Shown: positions 48,584 through 57,866, counted from the first letter of the stretch. The stretch is DNA of 64,000 nt from JAWVFM01 sp963841455 (GCA_963841455.1 CAWJCU010000001.1:62001-126000), one strand, 5' to 3'. Program-made: numbers and translations. Notes: generated by a model from the sequence alone, not told the origin.

Positions 48584-49531
48584 ATGGTCGCTAGATTGCG
48601 GCTGGTGACGGCGGAGGCGCGCTTCGAGGCGCATCAGGTCGACCTGCACGGCCACGGCGTGATCTACCGCACCGCCGGCAGCGGGCCGGCGGTGGTGCTG
48701 ATCCACGGGATGGTCAACTCCTCGCGGCATTGGGAGCAGGTCGCGCTCCAGCTGGCCGATTCATACTGCGTCATCGCGCCGGACCTCATCGGCCACGGCG
48801 ACTCGGCGACCCCGCGTGGCGACTACTCGCTCGGCGCCCACGCGGCGAGCATCCGCGACCTGCTGGCGACGATCGGGGTCGACCGGGCGACCATAGTGGG
48901 GCACTCGCTCGGCGGCGGGGTCGCGATGCAGTTCTTCTACCAGTTCCCCCACCGCACCGAGCGCCTGGCACTGGTCTCGAGCGGTGGCCTCGGGCGCGAG
49001 GTGAGCCCGCTCCTGCGCGCGGCGGCGCTGCCCGGCGCGACGGCCGCGGTGCGCCTCGCGGCCCAACCGCGGCTCGTCGACGCGATCTCCGCCGCGGGGC
49101 GGCGTCTGCGCGCCCGGGGGAGCTCGAAGGGCATCTACTTCGAGGCGGTTGCGCGGGCGCTCCGCCCGCTGCAAGAGGCCGGCTCGCGGCGGGCATTCAT
49201 CGAGACGCTTCGGTCGGTGATCGACGTCCAGGGCCAGCGGGTCAGCGCGCGCGACCGCCTCTACCTCCTCGGCGACATGCCGACGCTCATCGTGTGGGGC
49301 GAGCGCGACCACACGATTCCCCTCCAGCACGGCCTCGACGCCCATCGGGCGATCAACCACTCGCGCTTCGAGACGCTTCCGCGCGCCGCGCATTTCCCGC
49401 ACCTGGAGGACCCGGACGGGCTGGCCTCCGTCCTCCGCAGGTTCCTGGCCGAGACGGAGCCCGCGCCCGTCGACGAACGGGACTGGGGTTCGGTGATCGG
49501 ATCGCGGCGGGCGAAGCTGCGAGCCGCGTAG
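48584..49531 (+). CDS. Alpha/beta hydrolase
   Basis: 315 aa. Oxyanion strand VVLIHGMVNSSRHWE, nucleophile S108 in IVGHSLGGG, acid in VWGERDHTIPL, and His in AAHFPHLEDPD. Typical of actinobacterial hydrolases of unknown ester or C-C bond substrate. If the ATG at 48584 is right the start codon abuts the palindrome with no room for a ribosome site, implying leaderless translation. A GTG at 48604 is the alternative start. Confidence 0.85.
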   Translation: MVARLRLVTAEARFEAHQVDLHGHGVIYRTAGSGPAVVLIHGMVNSSRHWEQVALQLADSYCVIAPDLIGHGDSATPRGDYSLGAHAASIRDLLATIGVDRATIVGHSLGGGVAMQFFYQFPHRTERLALVSSGGLGREVSPLLRAAALPGATAAVRLAAQPRLVDAISAAGRRLRARGSSKGIYFEAVARALRPLQEAGSRRAFIETLRSVIDVQGQRVSARDRLYLLGDMPTLIVWGERDHTIPLQHGLDAHRAINHSRFETLPRAAHFPHLEDPDGLASVLRRFLAETEPAPVDERDWGSVIGSRRAKLRAA

Positions 49532-49544
49532 CGGCTCGCAGCAG

Positions 49545-50804
49545 CTAGGTCCGCGTCGGGATCGGCGCCGGGCCGGGAAGCTCGCGCAGCCGGGACAGCG
49601 GCGAACGGCAGGAGCCAGAGCGCTCCGGCCAGCGCTCCGGTGGCCGCGATCCAGAGCGTCGGCCGCAGCCCGATGGCGGCGCCGAGCGCGCCTCCGAGCA
49701 GCGCCCCGAGCGGGCGGACGCCGTAGTTCACCACCATGTAGGCGCCCGAGACGCGCGCCGGCAGCGGGTCGGGGACGACGCCGCAAACAGCGCTCCGAGA
49801 CCGATGTCGAGGATCATCACCCCAGCGCTCGAAGCGAACTCGGCAAGCGCGAGGAGGCCGAGCACGAGCAGCTCGGGCCCGGCGGCCAGGGGCACCAGCA
49901 GCAGCGGCGCCGGGAAAGAGGACGAATGAGATCAGGAGCGTTCTGCCGACGCCGACCCTCGAGGTGAGGCGCGATGTCGCCATCGCGCCAAGCAGCCCGC
50001 CGACGGCGCCGACTGCGAGCACGAGACCGAGCTCCACGGCGCCGATGCCGAGCTCGCGCGTCGCGTAGAGCACGAAGATCGCCCAGAAGGCGAAGTTGAA
50101 GAAATTGACCGTGGCGGTGGCGCCGAGGGCGGCGCGCACACCGGGGTGCGAGAGATGAAGCGCAGCCCCTCCGCCGACCCCGCGCTCTCGGCCGTCGCCG
50201 GGGGCGGCTCGGGAGCGCGGACGCGGCCGAGGAAGAGCGCCGAGCCGAGGAAGGACACGGCGTCGGCGAGGAGCGCAAGCGGGGCCGTGAAGGCCGCCAC
50301 GAGCGCGCCCGCGACACCCTGTCCGGCGACCAGCGACAGAGCCCGGCTTCCGTTGAGAAGCGACGTCGCCTCCACGTACTCCTCGCGGTCGACGAGGGCG
50401 ACAAAGAGCGTGTTGTAGGAGACGTAGAAGAGGACCGTGAGGCAGCCGACGCCGAACGCGACGACGTAGAGCTGGGCGAGGGTCAACGCGCCGAGCACGT
50501 AAGCGACCGGGATCGTCGCCAGCAGCGCGGCTCGGCCGAGGTCGGCCGCCAGCATGAGCCGCCGCCGGTTCGGCTGGCGGTCGGCCCAAGCGCCCGCGTG
50601 GAGCGAGAGCAGCAGGTTCGGCGCGAGCCCAACCGCCGTGAGGAGGCCCATCTGCGCGGCGCCGGCGTCCAGGGCGAGGACGGCGAGGAGAGGGATGGCA
50701 AGAAGCGAGATCTGATCGCCGAATAGGGAGATCGTCTGCCCGGTCCAGAAGCGGCGAAACTCGGGGCGGCGGCGCAGGAGGTCGGGCAGCAGGCGGCGGG
50801 TCAT
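49545..50804 (-). pseudogene. MFS transporter broken by about four indels
   Basis: The N-terminal half is intact: FWTGQTISLFGDQISLLAIP, GLLTAVGLAPNLLLSLHAGA, WADRQPNRRR. Further on, the protein continues only by changing frame near 50142 (after FISRTP), near 49910 (after LLISFVLF), near 49790, and near 49590, where it would end with LRELPGPAPIPTRT and TAG. The parts join into a normal 12-helix member of about 420 aa. Indels are of both signs. The upstream ArsR-type regulator overlaps its ATG, so this was a regulator-exporter operon. Confidence 0.85.
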
Positions 50805-51385
50805 GCGCCGCGCTCGCCGTCCTCGGCGATCGGAAACGCGAGATGGAGGACCGACACCGCACGGGCGCCGTCGGGCCGCTTGTCGCGGTCGGTGAGCCGC
50901 TCGAGGTAGGGCTCGGTCAGTTCACCCATCCGCTCGCCGAGATCCGCCAGCTCCTCGGCCGTGAGATAGACGATTGAGTCGCCGAACGGGGCAGCCTCGC
51001 GCCACTCCGCGGGCTCGTCGCGCCGGCGGCCGAGCCAGCCCATCACACCCTCGAAGAAGTACTCGGCGACGACGCTCGACAGCAACTCGCTCGCGGCGTC
51101 GCTCTCGGCGCCGGCGCCCATCTCCGGCCACTCGGTGAACAGCGCGGTCGCCTTCCACGGGCGCTCGCGGCCTCGGCCACCGCCGGCCTCCTCGACGAGG
51201 CCGTACTTGGCGAGCTGGCGGAGGTGGAAGGAGCAGCTCGCGGCGCTCTCGCCGATCAGGTCCCCGGCCTGGGTGGCGGTGAGCGGTCCCTCGCGGCGAA
51301 GGAGGCCGACGAGGGCGAGTCGTGTGGGGTGGGCGATGGCACGGAGCGCCCGCGGGTCGGTGAGCTGGATCGTGCGCGCGTTCAC
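50801..51385 (-). CDS. ArsR-family transcriptional regulator
   Basis: 194 aa. Winged helix at 8-75: LTDPRALRAIAHPTRLALVG, LLRREGPLTATQAGDLIGES, AASCSFHLRQLAKYGLVEEA. The C-terminal helical part (about 90-194) may bind a ligand. It lacks the metal-binding CxC of classic ArsR, and belongs to the group often paired with MFS exporters; its stop overlaps the start of such an exporter. Upstream CTTTCGA repeats are candidate operators. Confidence 0.87.
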   Translation of the reverse strand: MNARTIQLTDPRALRAIAHPTRLALVGLLRREGPLTATQAGDLIGESAASCSFHLRQLAKYGLVEEAGGGRGRERPWKATALFTEWPEMGAGAESDAASELLSSVVAEYFFEGVMGWLGRRRDEPAEWREAAPFGDSIVYLTAEELADLGERMGELTEPYLERLTDRDKRPDGARAVSVLHLAFPIAEDGERGA

Positions 51386-51430
51386 GTACTCAGAGTATCA
51401 AAAGAACACTTTCGAAACGAATCTTTCGAT
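51386..51430 (-). promoter_or_regulatory. AT-rich promoter/operator of the ArsR-MFS operon
   Basis: Two copies of CTTTCGA 14 bp apart (51409-51415, 51423-51429), the first inside the palindrome TTTCGAAA, and TTTTGATACT close to the GTG in minus sense. AT-rich compared with its surroundings. The short distance from the -10-like GATACT to the GTG would suit a leaderless transcript. Confidence 0.5.
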
Positions 51431-51432
51431 AG

Positions 51433-52242
51433 CTACTGCCGGTGGTCGCGCCTCCACTTCGCCTGTCTGCGGCGCGCCTGCTCCATCAGACGGGGGGCGA
51501 GGCGCGCGCCGATCCCGGGCGCGGCATCGAAAGCGCGGACGAAGGCGCCCCGCCACCGCGGGATGGTGGTCACCGGCCGCGGCTTGTCGAGCAATCCGAC
51601 CGCCACCTCCGCCACCTGCGCGGGCTGGAGCATCACGCCCGACCATGAGGGCGCCGCATGCGGATCGTCGACCTTGTCGAAGAGCATCGGCGTCCAGACG
51701 CCGTCGGGGCAGACGCAGCTGATGTGGACGTCGTCGAGCCCGGCCTCGCGAAGGTCGTAGAGCGTGCCGAGAGAGAACGCGAGCGCGGCGTGCTTGGTTG
51801 CCGCGTACACGACCTCGCCCGGTGGAACCGCCAGCCCGGCCAGCGAGATGATGTTGATGACGTGGCCGCGGCGGGTGGCACGCATGTGCTCGAGGGCGGC
51901 GAGGGTCCCGTTGATGAGGCCGAAGGTGTTGACGTCGAACATCGCTCGGCGCTCCTCTGGCGGGTGCGTCCACGAAGGGGCTGTGCGCAGGATGCCCGCG
52001 TTGTTGACCCAAACGTCGAGGCCGTCCCGCCCGGCGACCTCGCGCGCGAGCGCCTGACAGGCACCCTCGTCGCTGACATCGAGGGCGGCGGAGGTCGCCT
52101 CATCGCCGATCCCCTCGGCGGCCGTGGCCGCCTCCTGAGCATCGATGTCGGCGAGGGTGACCTTGAATCCCCTCGTCGCGAGGCCGCGGGCGATCTCGAG
52201 GCCCATGCCCCGCGCCGCTCCGGTGACGACCGCGCCGCCCAT
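51433..52242 (-). CDS. Short-chain dehydrogenase/reductase
   Basis: 269 aa classical SDR. Cofactor loop TGAARGMGLEIA at 8-19, NNAGI near 83, the catalytic Ser in IISLAGLA and YxxxK in YAATKHAA. Oxidises or reduces a carbonyl/alcohol with NAD(P)(H); the Asp in TLADIDAQ after the second strand favours NAD(H). Starts 11 bases after the stop of the exonuclease gene, so possibly co-transcribed. Confidence 0.92.
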   Translation of the reverse strand: MGGAVVTGAARGMGLEIARGLATRGFKVTLADIDAQEAATAAEGIGDEATSAALDVSDEGACQALAREVAGRDGLDVWVNNAGILRTAPSWTHPPEERRAMFDVNTFGLINGTLAALEHMRATRRGHVINIISLAGLAVPPGEVVYAATKHAALAFSLGTLYDLREAGLDDVHISCVCPDGVWTPMLFDKVDDPHAAPSWSGVMLQPAQVAEVAVGLLDKPRPVTTIPRWRGAFVRAFDAAPGIGARLAPRLMEQARRRQAKWRRDHRQ

Positions 52243-52253
52243 CGGCGAGGAAC

Positions 52254-53147
52254 CTACCCCGCGGCCTCGGCGAGACGCTTCGCCAACCGGTTCATGCCCG
52301 CGGCCTCGGCGGCCTTCGCCGCGCCCCTCCAGTCGGTCCTTCGGTTCCTCGGGCGCTTGACGCCCGCGTCGCGGAGGGTGGCCATGTCCTTGAAGGCGCG
52401 GAGCTCGTCGGCGGAGTCGACCAGCATTGTGCGGAGCTTGGGCTTTGGGATACGGATCGCCGCGTCGAGCAGCGCCTCGAGCGAGCCGTGCTCGCGCAGG
52501 AGCTCGGCGGCCGTCTTGTCGCCGACGCCCTTCGCGCCCGGGATCCCGTCGGAGGGATCGCCGCGGAGGGCGATGAAGTCGGGGACGAGCTCGGGCGGTA
52601 TGCCGTAGCGCTCGTTGACCTGCGCGGGGCCGACCTCCTCCGCGCCGGCGCGCGGGCCGCCAGTGCGCACATATAGAACCGTCACCGCCTCGCTCGCGCA
52701 CTGGAACATGTCGCGATCGCCGGTGAGGAGCAGCGCCCGACCGCCGGCCTTCTCCTCGAGGCGGGCGTACGTCCCCAGCAGGTCGTCGGCCTCGAGCGAG
52801 TCGTGAACGGCCACGGTCCAGCCGAATGCCTCGAAGAACGGCTTCGCCTCAGCCCACTGCGGCACGAGGCCCTCCGGCATCTCGGGGCGGTCGGCGTGGT
52901 AGCCGGAGAAGAGCTCGACCCGGTAGGTCGCGGCGTCGGGGCCGAAGCAGAGGGCGACCGCCCGGGGCGAGTGCTCCTCGACCTCACGGAGGATGAGGTT
53001 GGCGGCGCCGAGCAGCGCGTTGACGGGCTTGCCGTCGGCCCCCTTGATCGAGTCCGGAAGCGCGTAGAACGCGCGGTAGAGCATGGAGGGGGTGTCGACG
53101 GCCAGAAGCGGCCCCCGCGTGGTTCGTTGCGTGCCTTTAGGGGCCAC
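52254..53147 (-). CDS. 5'-3' exonuclease (Pol I N-terminal/FEN-type)
   Basis: 297 aa. FEN-type nuclease with the metal-binding acids in LLAVDTPSMLYRAFYALP, DSLEADDLLGTYA, LLTGDRDMFQ and the helix-hairpin-helix GDPSDGIPGAKGVGDKTAAE. It is a stand-alone exonuclease, as found in many actinobacteria beside polA. GTG 53147 is chosen: AGGTG precedes it and the first strand follows soon. In this leader TTTAGG and CCTAAA can pair around the start, so the ribosome site may be masked. Confidence 0.9.
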   Translation of the reverse strand: MAPKGTQRTTRGPLLAVDTPSMLYRAFYALPDSIKGADGKPVNALLGAANLILREVEEHSPRAVALCFGPDAATYRVELFSGYHADRPEMPEGLVPQWAEAKPFFEAFGWTVAVHDSLEADDLLGTYARLEEKAGGRALLLTGDRDMFQCASEAVTVLYVRTGGPRAGAEEVGPAQVNERYGIPPELVPDFIALRGDPSDGIPGAKGVGDKTAAELLREHGSLEALLDAAIRIPKPKLRTMLVDSADELRAFKDMATLRDAGVKRPRNRRTDWRGAAKAAEAAGMNRLAKRLAEAAG

Positions 53148-53170
53148 AGCACCTAAAACTACGCAGCGAG

Positions 53171-54211
53171 ATGTCCACGGCGCTCGCCGCCCACCTCCTT
53201 CGCCGCCATCGATTGGCGGCACAACGACTTACCGCGGAGACGGCCGCGGCCCGCGTCGAGGAGGCTGCGGCTGCCGTCGTTGGCGTCCAGGCCCAGGACG
53301 TCCGCGCCTCGCACCTGGCCCTCCGCTCGCGCGTTCCCGGGCTCGCCCGGTCGGCCATCGGCGAGGCCGATCTCGTCCGTACCTGGACCGTCCGCGGCAC
53401 CGTGCACCTGATCCCCGCCGCCGATCGCGCCTGGCTCCACGCGCTCTGCGCGCCTCGCTTCGGAAAGCGCTTCGAGGGCTGGATCGAGAAGAGAGGGGGC
53501 CTCGAGACGGCTCGAGGCATGCGCGCGGATGTCGTGGACGTCCTCGCTGACGCGCCGCGCGAGCGCGCGGCGCTCCTGGAGGAGCTCTATGCCCGCCGGC
53601 ACGACGACCTCGGGTCGCACGCATCGAACGTCTTCATGCCATGGCTTGCCTCCCAGGGAATCGTCGTCGGCCTGCCCGACGGCCGCTATCGGGCCGCGGA
53701 TCCGCCCGAACCGGTCGGCGAAGAAGAGGCGCTGGCGATCATGGCTCGCCGCTACCTGGCGGGTTACGGCCCGGCGACGGCCGACGACCTCGCCTACTGG
53801 TCGGGCCTCCCGCTGGGTGCGGCCCGACGCGGCCTGGCCGCGGCGGGCCCGCTGGAGGAGGTGGGCGACCTCATGGCCCTGCCTGGCGCTCTTGACGAGG
53901 AGCCCGGTCCGATCCCGCCGCCACTCCTCCTCGCCGCCTTCGACACGCTGATGCTCGGTTGGCGAAGCCGCGACCTCATGCTCGCGAGCGAGAACGCGAA
54001 GCGCCTGCTCCCCGGCTCGGGGATCGTGAAGGCGACCGTGCTCGCCGGCGGGACGGTCGGCGGCACGTGGCGGCTCGCCGGCTCGGGAGCGAAGCGACGG
54101 CTCGAGATCGATTGGTTCGACCGCCCGGCGGCAAGGCGGCGTATCGAGGCCGAGGCGCGCGACATCGCCCGGTTCCTCTCGCTGCCGAACGTCCCGGAGA
54201 CCATCGCGTAA
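53171..54211 (+). CDS. AlkZ-like winged-helix DNA glycosylase
   Basis: 346 aa HTH_42 family. Relatives such as AlkZ and YcaQ unhook DNA interstrand cross-links or remove bulky alkyl bases. The catalytic QxQ motif is Q40-A-Q42 in VVGVQAQDVRAS, with the conserved WTVRGTVHLIPAADRAWL following. Three winged-helix units fit the remaining length. Its last nine codons and TAA lie within the 46-bp palindrome, so the repeat supplies the C-terminus (NVPETIA). Divergent from the exonuclease by 23 bp, which makes a small DNA-repair pair. Confidence 0.88.
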   Translation: MSTALAAHLLRRHRLAAQRLTAETAAARVEEAAAAVVGVQAQDVRASHLALRSRVPGLARSAIGEADLVRTWTVRGTVHLIPAADRAWLHALCAPRFGKRFEGWIEKRGGLETARGMRADVVDVLADAPRERAALLEELYARRHDDLGSHASNVFMPWLASQGIVVGLPDGRYRAADPPEPVGEEEALAIMARRYLAGYGPATADDLAYWSGLPLGAARRGLAAAGPLEEVGDLMALPGALDEEPGPIPPPLLLAAFDTLMLGWRSRDLMLASENAKRLLPGSGIVKATVLAGGTVGGTWRLAGSGAKRRLEIDWFDRPAARRRIEAEARDIARFLSLPNVPETIA

Positions 54212-54231
54212 GAGGGTCTGCGGGACGTTCG
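54186..54231. repeat. 46-bp palindromic element inside a gene 3' end
   Basis: CGAACGTCCCG / CGGGACGTTCG perfect over 11 bases, then inner AGACC and GGTCT can pair around a loop. The reading frame of the AlkZ-like gene runs through its left arm and stops (TAA, 54209-54211) in the loop. Confidence 0.9.
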
Positions 54232-54272
54232 GCGGGCTCGGTCCGCCTTCGGCGAGCGATAGATTGGCCCCG

Positions 54273-55859
54273 GTGAGCGCAGGGGACGGAGCCTCGGCCG
54301 ACCGCCTGGCCCCCGGGACCGCCATGGCGCTGATCGCGATGGGCCTCGGGGTCATCGTGATCGCCAACGACTTCACGGCGCTCAACGTCGCTCTTCCGTC
54401 GATCGAGCACGACTTCAACGTCGACGTCGGGACGGTTCAGTGGGTCATCAATGCGTATGCACTCACCTTCGGGATGGCGATCGTCGCCGGCGGGCGCCTG
54501 GCCGACCTGTTCGGGCGGCGGAAGGTGTTCTTCATCGGCGCGGCCTTCTTCGCCGGCTTCTCGCTCCTCGGCGGGATCGCTCAGGACTCGTTCTTCCTCA
54601 TCGCCATGCGGGTCGGCATGGGGATCGGCGGCGCGCTCATGTGGCCCGCGATCCTGGGGATGACCTACGCGGCTCTTCCGGAGTCGAAGGCTGGGCTCGC
54701 CGGTGGCCTCATCCTCGGCGCCGCGGGAATCGGGAACGCGCTCGGCCCGCTGATCGGCGGCCTGCTCACCGACGAGCTCTCGTGGCGGTGGATCTTCTTC
54801 CTCAACGTGCCGATCGCGGCCTTCGCCGTGCTCGTCACCTGGCTCAGGGTCCATCAGCCCAAGCCGGCGCAAACGGACGAGAGGATCGACTACCCGGGGA
54901 TCGCCAGCCTCGCGACCGGCCTGCTTCTCTTCCTCGTCGCCTTCGATCAGGCCGCCGACTGGGGCTTCGGCGACCCGCGCGTGATCGCGATGCTCGCCGT
55001 CGCCGTCCTGCTCGTGGTCGTCTTCTGCTTCATCGAGCCGCGAAAGGGCAACAACGCGCTCGTGCCGCTCGACGTGCTGCGGAACACGGAGTTCAGATCG
55101 GCGTGCCTCGCCGTGCTGCTGATGTCCGCCGTGTTCTTCTCGACGGTGCTCTACGCGCCGCAGTTCATGGAGAAGATCCTCGGATGGTCGGCGCTCAAGG
55201 CCGGAGTCGGCATGGCGCCGATGCTGGCGACGTTCGCGCTCGTCTCGTTCATCGCCGGCCCCGCGTACAGCCGGCTCGGCCCGAAGCTGTCCGTCAGCAT
55301 CGGCGCCGTGGGCCTCACGGTCGGCGCCATCCTCCTGTCGCTGATCGGAGTCGACTCCGGCTACGGGGGCATGATCGCCGGGCTCACCGCGATCGGGATC
55401 GGCGCCGGGTTCTTCTACGCCTCGGTCACCACCGCTGGCGTGACCGCGCTCGACCCCTCGCGCTCGAGCCTCGCCGGTGGCCTCATCTACATGTTCCAGA
55501 TCGCCGGCGGGGCGATCGGACTCGGGATCACGACGACCATCTTCACGCTGAGCTCCGAGAACAAGCTCGACAGCAGCATCACGGCGGCCGGCCTCCACGC
55601 CTCAGATCAACAGGTTTCGGTGATGCACGGCGTCCTGGCGGGCACCGACGCCGGTGAGGCGGCATTGCACAAGCTGCCCACGGGCAAGCTGAATCAGGTC
55701 CAGGACTTCGTCAGCGACTCCTTCGTCCACGGCATCCAGTCGGGGTTCCGCTTTGTCTCGATCGCCGCGATCCTCGGCCTCCTGGTCACGATTTTCTTCG
55801 TCGGCGGTCGCCTGGTGCCGGGTCGTCACCGCGTTGCCGACGAGACCGCGGGGGCGTAG
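54273..55859 (+). CDS. DHA2-family (EmrB/QacA) antiporter
   Basis: About 528 aa with 14 helices. FTALNVALPSIEHDFN (motif D1 region), GRLADLFGRRKVF (motif A), and LILGAAGIGNALGPLIGGLL (motif C). Proton-driven drug or metabolite export. Paralogue of 25891-27399. The GTG at 54273 is used; a TTG three codons upstream is equally possible. No neighbouring regulator on this strand. Confidence 0.9.
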   Translation: MSAGDGASADRLAPGTAMALIAMGLGVIVIANDFTALNVALPSIEHDFNVDVGTVQWVINAYALTFGMAIVAGGRLADLFGRRKVFFIGAAFFAGFSLLGGIAQDSFFLIAMRVGMGIGGALMWPAILGMTYAALPESKAGLAGGLILGAAGIGNALGPLIGGLLTDELSWRWIFFLNVPIAAFAVLVTWLRVHQPKPAQTDERIDYPGIASLATGLLLFLVAFDQAADWGFGDPRVIAMLAVAVLLVVVFCFIEPRKGNNALVPLDVLRNTEFRSACLAVLLMSAVFFSTVLYAPQFMEKILGWSALKAGVGMAPMLATFALVSFIAGPAYSRLGPKLSVSIGAVGLTVGAILLSLIGVDSGYGGMIAGLTAIGIGAGFFYASVTTAGVTALDPSRSSLAGGLIYMFQIAGGAIGLGITTTIFTLSSENKLDSSITAAGLHASDQQVSVMHGVLAGTDAGEAALHKLPTGKLNQVQDFVSDSFVHGIQSGFRFVSIAAILGLLVTIFFVGGRLVPGRHRVADETAGA

Positions 55860-56131
55860 CCCGATACCCCGACGCGCCCGCTCGAGCTGCTCGACTTTCG
55901 TCGCACGCTCCCACGGGGGGCCGTGAACACGACAATCGCTCCGCGAGCGTGGTTCGGTGTCGCGTTGAAGGTCCTATAGGCGGTCACACCGACAAACACG
56001 CTTGACGCGAGGCTTCGTATCGTGTTGACGGCGCCGCGTCTAAGTGAATGTCCCGGTCGCCCGCTTTGCGCGGCGCATCGGGCCGGCCTGGAATAGGGCC
56101 GGAGCGCCCCGAGCCATGAAACGATGGCGCA
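55860..56131. other. Intergenic region with an imperfect tandem repeat
   Basis: No convincing gene. Two units about 60 bases apart resemble each other: CGACAATCGCTCCGCGAGCG, then GGTTCGGTGTCGCGTTGAAGG (55930-55971), and CGACAAACACGCTTGACGCGAGG, with TTCGTATCGTGTTGACGG (55990-56032). TTCGGTGTCGCG also occurs in the palindrome at 10887. May be decayed repeat DNA or a control region for the hydrolase at 56132. Confidence 0.4.
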
Positions 56132-57028
56132 ATGAGCGAGGCCGCGTGGACGCCGCCGATGCCCGAGCTCGAGGGCGTGAAGCACCACCGCGTCGAGACC
56201 GGCGAGGTCGCGCTCCACGTCGCCGAGCTCGGCCCGGCCGACGCGCCGCCGCTGCTGCTGGTCCACGGCTGGCCGCAGAACTGGTGGTGCTGGAACCGGG
56301 TGGCGCCTCTGCTGGCCGGCGATTACCGGCTGCTGATGCCCGACCTGCGCGGTCACGGCTGGTCGGACGCCCCGCCGGGCGGCTACGCGAAGGAGCGCCT
56401 CGCGCGCGACTTGGTCGGGGTGCTCGACGCCCTCGGGATCGAGCGGGCCGGCTACATCGGTCACGACTGGGGCGCGTTCTGCGGCTTCCTCGCATGCTTC
56501 GCGGCTTCCGAGCGCTGGAACGCCTTCCTGGGGCTCTCCATCCCGCATCCGTGGCCCTCGCGCCACGACCGGCTGAGCCCGTGGCGCGCCGCCGGGTTCC
56601 TCTACCAGATCCCGCTCAGCCTCTTCGGCGCCGCCATGGCGAAGCGCCGCCTCACGACGCGGGTGCTCAAGGCGGGCTCGGCCGGAGACCCGTTCGACGA
56701 GCGAGACGTCGCCGCCTACGAGTCGACGATGGGCTCCGAGCGCGGCGGGCATACGACGGTCGCGATGTACCGCACGTTCCTCCTGCGGGAGCTGCTGCCG
56801 ATCATCCGCGGGCGTTACAGGGACGCCCGAATGGAGATCCCCGCGCGACTCCTGGTCGGCGACGGAGACCTGATCGCGCGCGGCGCCGACCTGCGCGGCC
56901 ATGAGGCGAACGCTCCGCGGCTCGAGGTTGAGCGCGTCGCCGGCGCGCGCCACTTCCTGCCCGAGGAGCGGCCGGAGCTCGTCGCCGACCGCGCCCGCGA
57001 GCTCTTCGGCGCCGTCGCGGCTCCGTAG
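56132..57028 (+). CDS. Epoxide hydrolase-like alpha/beta hydrolase
   Basis: 298 aa. HGWPQNWWCW (oxyanion HGxP, typical of epoxide hydrolases), nucleophile D112 in IGHDWGAFCGF, and the C-terminal His in GARHFLPEE. Asp as nucleophile marks epoxide hydrolases or haloalkane dehalogenases; the HGWP motif favours the former. Cap domain about 140-220. Ends four bases before the convergent ion-channel gene. Confidence 0.9.
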   Translation: MSEAAWTPPMPELEGVKHHRVETGEVALHVAELGPADAPPLLLVHGWPQNWWCWNRVAPLLAGDYRLLMPDLRGHGWSDAPPGGYAKERLARDLVGVLDALGIERAGYIGHDWGAFCGFLACFAASERWNAFLGLSIPHPWPSRHDRLSPWRAAGFLYQIPLSLFGAAMAKRRLTTRVLKAGSAGDPFDERDVAAYESTMGSERGGHTTVAMYRTFLLRELLPIIRGRYRDARMEIPARLLVGDGDLIARGADLRGHEANAPRLEVERVAGARHFLPEERPELVADRARELFGAVAAP

Positions 57029-57032
57029 CGGC

Positions 57033-57824
57033 TCAACGCGAGGTTCGTCCTGCGCCCCGTGCGGCCGGGGCATGGCCGCCCGAGGGTGAGCGCCCGAGGT
57101 TGCCGACGATCAGCGAGACGACGCTGACGAGGTAGATCTGGCCGATCAAGGCCTCGATGATCGCGACCGACCGCCCGACGTGCAGCGCGGCGGTGAGGTC
57201 TCCGTAGCCGACGGTCGTCAGGGTCGCGTAGCTGAAGTAGAGGAAGTCCGCGGTGCTCCCGTGGACACCGTGCTGGAAGAAGGGGTCGGACGTCTCCGCG
57301 GCGATGATCCCGAAGAGGAAGTTGAAGACGAGGCCGATCAGCAGATAGATGCTGAGGACGCCGATGATCGTCCGCACCGTGACTCGGCTGCGGGCGCGCA
57401 TGTCGACGATGATCCCGATCAGGATCGCGATCGGCGCGAAGGCGATCAGAAGCAGGTTGATGAGCCGGGCTTCGGATTCCCCGAGGGAGCCGAACCCGAC
57501 CACCGCGACGACCGAGACAGCGATGGTCGCTGCGATCAGGCCGAGGAGCAGGCGGTCGAGGACTCCGTGGATGCGCCCAACGTTGAGCGCCAGCGCGAGC
57601 GTCCCACCCTGGAGCACCACGGTCACGAGCCGAGCCCAGTCGGTGTCGGGCGCGGCGAGCTGGAACCCGATCGTCAGGAGGATCAGGACCAGGATCGCCG
57701 TGTAGCGCGCGGTGTCGGCGCGCCGAAAGGCGGGGTACATAATCGGCATCGCCCCGAGGACTTCGCCCGCGGCCCCGGCGACCCTTTCGCTGCGACGGAG
57801 CGCCCGGACCGCCGGTAGGGTCAC
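57033..57824 (-). CDS. Potassium channel protein
   Basis: 263 aa from a GTG; an ATG 25 codons in is an alternative start. Several N-terminal helices (about 40-130), then a two-helix pore with the K+ selectivity filter TLTTVGYGD near 218-226 and the inner helix IIEALIGQIYLVSVVSLIVG. No cytoplasmic RCK domain, so gating is not evident. Divergent from the DUF445 gene 73 bp away. Confidence 0.9.
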   Translation of the reverse strand: MTLPAVRALRRSERVAGAAGEVLGAMPIMYPAFRRADTARYTAILVLILLTIGFQLAAPDTDWARLVTVVLQGGTLALALNVGRIHGVLDRLLLGLIAATIAVSVVAVVGFGSLGESEARLINLLLIAFAPIAILIGIIVDMRARSRVTVRTIIGVLSIYLLIGLVFNFLFGIIAAETSDPFFQHGVHGSTADFLYFSYATLTTVGYGDLTAALHVGRSVAIIEALIGQIYLVSVVSLIVGNLGRSPSGGHAPAARGAGRTSR

Positions 57825-57866
57825 GCGGGTGTGTCATGAGGAGCTTTAGCTCCGAAAGAGGCGTGT

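Noticed and set aside
53976..55598. 540-codon minus-strand frame opposite the DHA2 exporter
   Set aside because: Acidic/Arg/His-rich shadow with no family features; the plus strand encodes an obvious transporter.
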